Shown here in pieces: positions 58,648 through 64,000 of a DNA stretch of 64,000 bases. Made by a program: the position numbers and the translations under genes. Below the pieces are notes generated by a model. It was given only the letters and a program-made list of their open reading frames with translations. It was not told the DNA's origin and did not search any database. The stretch's first letter is position 1; every line of letters starts with the position of its first letter. The DNA comes from Amycolatopsis sp. 2-15 (GTDB lineage Bacteria > Actinomycetota > Actinomycetes > Mycobacteriales > Pseudonocardiaceae), in contig NZ_CP127294.1 in the NCBI RefSeq assembly GCF_030285625.1, forward strand, positions 2,986,001 through 3,050,000, written 5' to 3'.

Positions 58648-58710
58648 CGGTCGTGTCCTCCTGATCGTTCGGACTTTTCGGGCGGCCCCATCATGGCACG
58701 GGGCGCGCGG

Positions 58711-59148
58711 TCACTCCTGGGCCCGCAGGCGCTCCTGCTCGCCGCCCTCGTCGAGCAGCTTCCGCAGCCACGCCGGCACGTGCTCGTCGTCGCGCGGGTA
58801 CGCCTCCAGATCGCGCGTGAACGCGCTGGGGTGCAAGGGCGGCCACCAGTTCGGGTCGCCGTCGAGGTCGTAGGTGAACTCCGCCGGCGAATCCGGGCGC
58901 AGCACGACCTTCGCGGAGAACCACGTGCCGCGGCCGGGTTCGTACATCTCGTCGCGCAGCGCGCGGAACGCGGCCTTCACCGGGGCGGGCAGCTCCATCG
59001 AGCCGGGGGAGCCGTCGCGCATCCGCACCTGCAGCGCGAAGTCGTTGGCCACCACGGTCGCCGACACCGTGAGCACGATCTCCGCCCACCCGGGCGGCGC
59101 CGCGTTCCCCAGTGCCGTCGCGATTTCAGCGGGAACGGGATCGGTCAC
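58711..59148 (-). CDS. YezG-like immunity protein of the adjacent toxin
   Basis: A 145-aa protein from GTG 59148, overlapping the 3' end of the toxin gene by 23 bp, so it is translated together with it, the usual arrangement for a cognate immunity protein. Motifs: PPGWAEIVLTVSATVV, LRDEMYEPGRGTWFSAKVVL, DGDPNWWPPLHPSAF and DDEHVPAWL, parallel to the two further genes downstream. Expected to bind and block the C-terminal nuclease domain in the producer's cytoplasm. Confidence 0.78.
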   Translation of the reverse strand: MTDPVPAEIATALGNAAPPGWAEIVLTVSATVVANDFALQVRMRDGSPGSMELPAPVKAAFRALRDEMYEPGRGTWFSAKVVLRPDSPAEFTYDLDGDPNWWPPLHPSAFTRDLEAYPRDDEHVPAWLRKLLDEGGEQERLRAQE

Positions 59149-62100
59149 TGTACTGCCTGTTCTTTCCGAAGTTGATGTCCGCGGGGTTGTTCGGGAACTC
59201 GCGCTCCTTGGTCACGCGCGAGATCTCCACGGATTTTCCGTTCTCCAGGACCACGTGCCCGTTGGCATCGGTCTTGTAGACCACTTCCTGCCAGCGCATG
59301 GTGACGCTCTCCGGCACGCCGTTGGTGTCACCGTGCATGGCGACCTGGTAGTTCTGGATGTCCTGGCCCTCGGTGTTCGCGAACTTGCCGAGCGCCGTTT
59401 CCTGGTTGCGCCACGACGCTTCGTGGATCCAGCCGTCGCGGTAGTTACCGCTGTTGGACGCCGCCATCTGCGGGTGCATGTTGACGTACTCACCCGGGCC
59501 GCCCATCTCGTTGGCCGCGAGGTGCCCGCCCGCCCACCGCACCTTCTCGTACTTGTCGCCGTACTCGGGGTGGCCCGTGAACGCCTCCTTGCCCTCGCCG
59601 CCGGAGCGGTTCTGCGAGTTGGTGTCGCGGTAGGTGTCGTTGCGGCCGTCGAAGCTCGGGTCGCCCGTCATCGCGTCGGGCTTGCCGTTCTCGCCGATGT
59701 GGAAGGTCCACGACTTCGCCGGGTCGTGGAAGTTCGGCACGCGGTACTGCGCGCCCGGGATCAGCGGGTAGCGCAGGTCGGGGTTGTGGTTGGGCGACGC
59801 CGTGCCGGGCGTGGCCTCGACGTGCGTGATGTGGCCGTCGGCGTCGGTGTAGAACCGTGTGCTGGCACCGTTTTCGTACGACACGTGGTACTCGGCGTGG
59901 CCCGCCAGCGGACGCTCGCCGAGCAGCGTCTGCGGCACGCCGTCCGGGTCCGGGTCGGCGTTGCTGGTCCGGGCGGGGACGTCGTCGAGGTCGCACGGCG
60001 AGTCGATGTCCGGGTGGCCGTCGCGGTGGCGCGGGCCGGCGAACTCGGAGTCGGCGGGCCGGTCCCAGTCCACGAACCGGCGGTCGAACTCCGGCGAGTC
60101 CGGGTTGTACGTGCGGGTCGCCGGCGGGAGGTCGAACTCCTCCTCCGGGACACCCCCGTTGGCGTCGTCGCCCCGCGCGTGGGCGCTGTCGGCGTCAACG
60201 TCGTGCGGGTCGTGGTGGTGCGACTCCGGCGCGAAACCGTCCTGGCCGGCGTGGTGAGACGTGCCGTCCGGGTGGTGCACGGACCACTCGCCGTCCGGTG
60301 GGATCCGCGGCCGCATCCGGCCGTCCGGGCCGATCTCGTAGTCGGACGAGAAGACCCGGCCGTTCGAGTCGGTCCAGGCCGGTTTGGTCGGTGCCATCAC
60401 GTCGGTGTCGAGCTCGCGGGAGAGCCGGTCGGCGAAGTCGTTGGAGCCGGCGTCGCAGCCGATCAGACGGATGGGGCGGCCGTCGTAGTCCGCGTTGTGG
60501 CGCAGGACGTCGGCGAACTCCTCGGGCGTGTAGTGCCGGTCGCCGATGCGCGCGTGCCCGTCGGACGTCACGTGCACGTCGACGGTGTAGCGCCCGTCCG
60601 GATCCGGCTGCACGCGGTGGGGGAGGTCGCCCATGTCCGTGTCGCCGCGGTGGTACGAGCTGCCCGCCGGGGTGCTTTCGGAGTGGTGCTGGTTGACCTC
60701 GTCCGGCGTCAGGGGTTCATCGTCGTGGTGGTGTGGCCCGCCGTCGTGATCGGGCGGGTTGTGGTGATCGGAAGTGTCGTGGTGATCGGCGTTGTCGTGG
60801 TGGTCGGGTGAGCCGTCGGTGTCGTGGTGAGGTGCGCCGTCGTCCGGCTCGTGGTGATGGGGAGCGCGATCGTCCGGCTCGCCGTGGTGCGGGGACCGGT
60901 CGCCGGGCTTGGCGTCGGGAGTCCGATGTGGACTGTCGGTCTCCGCGTGGGCCGCCGTCGGCGAGCCACCCCGCGCGACGGGCTCCGGCGCGTCACTCGG
61001 CCGCCGCGGTCCGCCCGCCGCCGGGTCGCCCGGGCGGCGCGAGCCGTCGGGGCTCTGAGGCGAGCGCGTGTTCGCGTCACTCGGACGGCGCGGCGAACCC
61101 GAGTCGGGCCGCCGCGACGAGGGCTCCGGACTTTCACCGGGCCGCCGCGAGGAGGGCTCGGGACCCTCACCGGGCCGCCGCGACGAAGGCCCGCGATCGG
61201 GACCGGTGCGCGGACCCGAGGGTTCCGGCGTACGGGCGCCCGGACTGCCTGGGGTGCCGGTCCAGCCACCACCGCTGCCGGGCCGGGCTGCCGGGGTGCC
61301 ACCGGAAACGCCGCCCGACGGCGAACCTGCCGGCGCACCACCACCCTGCGGCGCCAGCCCACCCGCGACAGGTTGGTTCGGCGTGGTGGCGCCCGACGGG
61401 CCGGCGCCATCGCCGGTGCGCGGCGCGGGCGCGCTGGGTGCGGGCTCGTCGACCTCAGGCGGCGCGTAGCCCGACGCCGAGGTCGAGCTGTCGCCCGAGC
61501 TTTGATGCGAAGACGACGAACTGCTGGAGGAAGAGCCGCCACCGGAATGGGCCGGGGCGCCGCCACCGGATCCGCCGGTGCTGTGGGGCGCCGAGCCGCT
61601 GGAGCCACCGGATCCGCCGGAGCCGTGGGCCGCCGACCCGCCGGACGGCGAGCTGCCAGCGTGCGCCGAGCTCGGCGCGTCACCGGTGTGGGTGCTCGGC
61701 GCATCGCCCGTGTGCGAGGGCGCGGAACTGCCGCCACCGGATGGCGAAGAGCTGCCCGCGTGGCTGGGTGAGCTCGACGAAGAACCGGCGTGGCTCGGCG
61801 ACCCGCCACCGGACGGACCACTGGTGCTGTGCGGCGCGGAGCCACCGTGGGAGGGTGAATCGCCGCCGGACGTCGACGCGGAGTTGTCACCGCCGCCCCC
61901 GCCGTCGTGGGTGCCGTTGCCCGTGCTCCGGCGCGACGAGTCGCCGGAAGAACCGTCCCTTGTGGAGGGACCACCATCGGGGCTCGACGACGCGGAGTCA
62001 CCGTCACCGGAGTGCGAGCCATCGGCGTCCGAGGCGGAATCGGAGTCACCGGATCGCGAACTGCCGGAGTCCGGGTCACCGGACTGGGCACTGTCGGTGT

Positions 62101-63085
62101 CCGAGTCCCCGGAATGCGAACTGTCCGACCCGTCAGGACTGTCCGAACCCTCACCGCCGGGCGAGTCCCCGTCACCGTCGGAGCCGCCGTGGTGCGAACC
62201 ACCGCCTGAGCCGCCACCGCCCGTGTGGTGGGCGAAACCGCCGGCCTTGATGTTCTTCGTGCTGATCACGTCGAGGCCCGTGACCTTGCCGGCCAGCTTG
62301 CCCAGGATCTTGATGATCTTCGTGAAGACGTCGGCCAGCTTGCCGAGCAACGGCGAGACCCGGCGCATCGTGTCGCACAGCTTGGTCAGCAGGCCGCTGA
62401 TCTTCTCGCCCCACTTGGAGATCGCCGTGACGGCCTGCGCGACCACCAGCGGCGTGCCGAAGCCGAGGGAGAAGACCTCCTCCATCACCCACGAGATCAG
62501 CTTGCCCACCAGGTCGGCGATCAGCTGCCGCACGGTCTCCCGCACGAACGACACGACCTGTCCCATGATCATCGTGACGGTGCCGATCGCGCTCGCCACC
62601 GTGGCGGCCCCGCCGAGGGCCTCCGCGCACTCCGCCGCGCCCTTGCGGTACGCGTCGGCCGCGTCGCCCGTCCACTCCGCGGTGCCGGTCTTGACCGCGT
62701 TGGTGTAGTCGGCCTGCCTGTCCTGCAACGCTTTCGCGACGTTGCCCCAAGTGTCCGCATAGGACTGGATCACGGGCGGATTGCCCGCCACTGAATCGAG
62801 CATGTCCTTCAGGGGCTGCACGTGCTCCATGAGGAACGACGCCACCGACGACATCAGGTAGCCGAACGGGTCGATCGCCGCGCCCGCGATCTCGCCCGCG
62901 AGGCTCAGCACCCCGAGGCCGCCCGAGACCCAGTCGCCGTCCTTGATGCCGTTGAACGCGTCCATCGCCGACTCGGCGACGCCGATGCCCGTGGCGTAGC
63001 CGTAGTCGCCGTTGCCCGCCGTGAGCGGCCCGGGACCGTCTCCGTCCTGCTTCGCCTGCGAGACGAGCGGGTTGCCGTCGGCCAT
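59126..63085 (-). CDS. WXG-type polymorphic toxin with C-terminal DNA/RNA non-specific nuclease domain
   Basis: A 1319-aa effector. N-terminal helical domain (about 30-285) with a WxG turn (W138-T-G140 in AEWTGDAADAYR) and hydrophobic helices, probably for type VII export. Residues about 290-560 are Ser/Gly/Asp/His-rich, then Pro/Arg-rich repeats (PEPSSRRPGE), then a His/Asp-rich tract (about 745-815). A folded module follows with RLIGCDAGSNDFADRLS (C877), like the autoprocessing/Cys-peptidase-type modules of other toxins. The C-terminal domain (about 1050-1319) has AGGHLAANEMGGPGEYVNMH with H1188 where DRGH-type nucleases have their catalytic His; Asn residues follow. ATG 63085 overlaps the EspC-like stop (TGATG). 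Confidence 0.87.
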   Translation of the reverse strand: MADGNPLVSQAKQDGDGPGPLTAGNGDYGYATGIGVAESAMDAFNGIKDGDWVSGGLGVLSLAGEIAGAAIDPFGYLMSSVASFLMEHVQPLKDMLDSVAGNPPVIQSYADTWGNVAKALQDRQADYTNAVKTGTAEWTGDAADAYRKGAAECAEALGGAATVASAIGTVTMIMGQVVSFVRETVRQLIADLVGKLISWVMEEVFSLGFGTPLVVAQAVTAISKWGEKISGLLTKLCDTMRRVSPLLGKLADVFTKIIKILGKLAGKVTGLDVISTKNIKAGGFAHHTGGGGSGGGSHHGGSDGDGDSPGGEGSDSPDGSDSSHSGDSDTDSAQSGDPDSGSSRSGDSDSASDADGSHSGDGDSASSSPDGGPSTRDGSSGDSSRRSTGNGTHDGGGGGDNSASTSGGDSPSHGGSAPHSTSGPSGGGSPSHAGSSSSSPSHAGSSSPSGGGSSAPSHTGDAPSTHTGDAPSSAHAGSSPSGGSAAHGSGGSGGSSGSAPHSTGGSGGGAPAHSGGGSSSSSSSSSHQSSGDSSTSASGYAPPEVDEPAPSAPAPRTGDGAGPSGATTPNQPVAGGLAPQGGGAPAGSPSGGVSGGTPAARPGSGGGWTGTPGSPGARTPEPSGPRTGPDRGPSSRRPGEGPEPSSRRPGESPEPSSRRPDSGSPRRPSDANTRSPQSPDGSRRPGDPAAGGPRRPSDAPEPVARGGSPTAAHAETDSPHRTPDAKPGDRSPHHGEPDDRAPHHHEPDDGAPHHDTDGSPDHHDNADHHDTSDHHNPPDHDGGPHHHDDEPLTPDEVNQHHSESTPAGSSYHRGDTDMGDLPHRVQPDPDGRYTVDVHVTSDGHARIGDRHYTPEEFADVLRHNADYDGRPIRLIGCDAGSNDFADRLSRELDTDVMAPTKPAWTDSNGRVFSSDYEIGPDGRMRPRIPPDGEWSVHHPDGTSHHAGQDGFAPESHHHDPHDVDADSAHARGDDANGGVPEEEFDLPPATRTYNPDSPEFDRRFVDWDRPADSEFAGPRHRDGHPDIDSPCDLDDVPARTSNADPDPDGVPQTLLGERPLAGHAEYHVSYENGASTRFYTDADGHITHVEATPGTASPNHNPDLRYPLIPGAQYRVPNFHDPAKSWTFHIGENGKPDAMTGDPSFDGRNDTYRDTNSQNRSGGEGKEAFTGHPEYGDKYEKVRWAGGHLAANEMGGPGEYVNMHPQMAASNSGNYRDGWIHEASWRNQETALGKFANTEGQDIQNYQVAMHGDTNGVPESVTMRWQEVVYKTDANGHVVLENGKSVEISRVTKEREFPNNPADINFGKNRQYSDRSRSR

Positions 63086-63408
63086 CAGTCGGGCACCTTC
63101 GTGGAGGCGATGGCGTCGGTCGTGCCGGTTTCGTAGGTCTCGTACGCCTGCACGGCGTTGCGGACCTTCTGCGCCTGCGCGTCCATCGCCGTGACGGTGT
63201 TCTGCAATGCGTTGATGCCGAACTCCTCCACCGGATCGAGCATGGCCCGGAACGGCTGGCAGAGGATGCCGTACGCGTCGGTGGGCATGCTGACCTGGTT
63301 CGCGGCGTCGACGGCCTGCCGCAGCCCGTCGCTGATCCCGTCGAGCTGGCGCGCGTGCGCCTCGAGGTCGCCGCCGACCTCGTATCCCTTAGGTGCCATG
63401 GTGTTCAT
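63085..63408 (-). CDS. EspC-like/WXG-type secretion partner of the toxin
   Basis: A 107-aa helical protein (ATG 63408; ATG 63399 is an equally possible start). Helix one: GYEVGGDLEAHARQLDGISDGLRQAVDAA; a middle loop with YGILCQPFRAMLDPVEEFGINAL; helix two: LQNTVTAMDAQAQKVRNAVQAYETYE. The layout matches the type VII secretion target family related to ESX-1 EspC, proteins that sit directly upstream of large actinobacterial polymorphic toxins. It probably pairs with the toxin's N-terminal domain for export. The stop overlaps the toxin start by 1 bp. Confidence 0.82.
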   Translation of the reverse strand: MNTMAPKGYEVGGDLEAHARQLDGISDGLRQAVDAANQVSMPTDAYGILCQPFRAMLDPVEEFGINALQNTVTAMDAQAQKVRNAVQAYETYETGTTDAIASTKVPD

Positions 63409-63479
63409 CCCCCAGGATGGCTGTGCTAACCGGAATCAAGGCTAACCGGAATCAAGCTGTGTGGATCAAGCTGTGTGGA

Positions 63480-63998
63480 TCAAGAAAGGATCGAACCGCC
63501 GAAGTCATCGTCGTCGTCGGACGTCTCGGCCCGGCGACGACGCGGAGGCGGCGGTGGCGGCGCCTGCTGCCGCGGCTGTGCGGCCGGCGGCGGGGGAGGC
63601 GGGTCGTTGTCCTCGGGCCCGAACCGGTGCACGGGCGCGGGCGGCGGAGGTGGTTCTTCCGGCGGCGGCGCGGGGAACGTGCTCTTCGCGTCCTCCACGA
63701 GCTTGTCGCCGGTGGCGTCACTGCCCAGCGTCTCGCTCGCAACCTGTTGCAGCAGCTCGGGAATCCGCGCCTGTGCCTTCTGCACGAGCTGCATCACCTG
63801 CGCCGACACCTCGGCCATCCGCTTGCCGCCCGCGGACTCGGAGATCACGAGGTTCTTCAGCAGCCCCTTGGCATCTACGGTGACCTCGACCGTGCCGTCC
63901 TTCGCCCGCTCGGTCACGGTCTGGCCCTGCATGCGGTCGGCCATCGCCTGGTAGCGCGCAGCCGTCTCCTGCAGCTGCCGCGTCCAGCCGTCCACCAT
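63480..63998 (-). CDS. YbaB/EbfC-family protein of the toxin locus
   Basis: A 172-aa protein. Residues 1-100 follow the YbaB fold: an N-terminal helix (TRQLQETAARYQAMADRM), a strand pair (DGTVEVTVDAKGLLKNLVIS), and a C-terminal helix (VMQLVQKAQARIPELLQQVA). The rest is a Pro-rich tail with an Arg patch and an acidic end (ETSDDDDDF). Proteins of this kind regularly precede EspC-like and toxin genes in Pseudonocardiaceae; a DNA-binding or chaperone role is guessed. The ATG is 2 bp from the window edge, so its promoter is not visible; an upstream in-frame start outside the window cannot be excluded. Confidence 0.8.
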   Translation of the reverse strand: MVDGWTRQLQETAARYQAMADRMQGQTVTERAKDGTVEVTVDAKGLLKNLVISESAGGKRMAEVSAQVMQLVQKAQARIPELLQQVASETLGSDATGDKLVEDAKSTFPAPPPEEPPPPPAPVHRFGPEDNDPPPPPPAAQPRQQAPPPPPPRRRRAETSDDDDDFGGSILS

Positions 63999-64000
63999 GC

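Noticed and set aside
60709..62217. Long alternative minus-strand and plus-strand frames in the toxin's low-complexity part
   Set aside because: They are Arg/Pro/Thr-rich frame-shadows of the repetitive Ser/Gly/Asp codons and have no start-site or domain support.
1..64000. tRNA or rRNA genes
   Set aside because: No cloverleaf with the TTCGAATC-type T arm or CCA-adjacent acceptor and no rRNA-like conserved stretches were found by eye.

Overview
The window is high-GC actinobacterial DNA, most likely from the Pseudonocardiaceae and probably Amycolatopsis or a close relative. This is inferred from codon usage, many GTG/TTG starts with coupled overlaps, two large AfsR-type regulators, MsiK-dependent sugar transporters without their own ATPase, a YbaB / EspC-like / WXG-type toxin locus, a mycobacteria-like thiolase-cbs-proline-rich-metB order, and a short intergenic repeat (23331-23412) of a kind I associate with Amycolatopsis. 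No rRNA, tRNA or CRISPR array was seen.

Layout. 1-2.2 kb: end of an unknown gene, a cupin/MOSC pair, a membrane protein and a small helical protein. 2.3-9.8 kb: a secreted GH18 chitinase with a ricin-type lectin tail, then a cellobiose-type operon (cebE-cebF-cebG-bglC) with divergent cebR; the intergenic region carries a perfect 14-bp palindrome identical to the Streptomyces CebR box. 9.8-16 kb: a small frameshifted membrane protein, then an Hsp70 cassette (J-like/TPR membrane protein, GrpE-like protein, Hsp70 with a long coiled coil, membrane protein with an OmpA-like tail). 16-18 kb: aldo/keto reductase and a GH3 lipoprotein. 18.3-23.3 kb: a second, paralogous SBP-permease-permease-GH1 cassette headed by an orphan LuxR-type regulator instead of LacI. 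23.4-30.6 kb: two giant BTAD/AAA regulators. 30.9-32.3 kb: a WXG100-like pair and a second orphan LuxR regulator whose upstream region is full of CGTGAAG boxes that also occur before the first one. 32.4-35.4 kb: TetR, divergent SDR and an amidase. 35.4-37.3 kb: a repeat-bounded remnant and an intact IS110-family element. 37.6-41 kb: a DivIVA-like coiled-coil protein and a two-domain acyl-CoA-reductase-like SDR. 41.3-43.5 kb: a pilin-like surface protein and a class F-type sortase. 43.8-46.6 kb: a Bax-inhibitor-1-like membrane protein and a DHA2 drug exporter. 46.8-56.7 kb: thiolase, cystathionine beta-synthase, three membrane proteins (two with Pro/Gly/Gln-rich parts), metB, a small secreted protein and ilvA. 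56.7-64 kb: a polymorphic-toxin locus reading leftwards (YbaB-like, EspC-like, 1319-aa WXG toxin with a C-terminal nuclease, then three YezG-like immunity-type proteins).

How the genes work together. Chitinase, GH3 hexosaminidase, two sugar ABC importers and two GH1 glycosidases suggest a saprophyte living on beta-linked oligosaccharides, with two similar uptake routes under different regulators. The Hsp70 cassette and the toxin/immunity locus are the parts least covered by textbook annotation and are where novelty is most likely.
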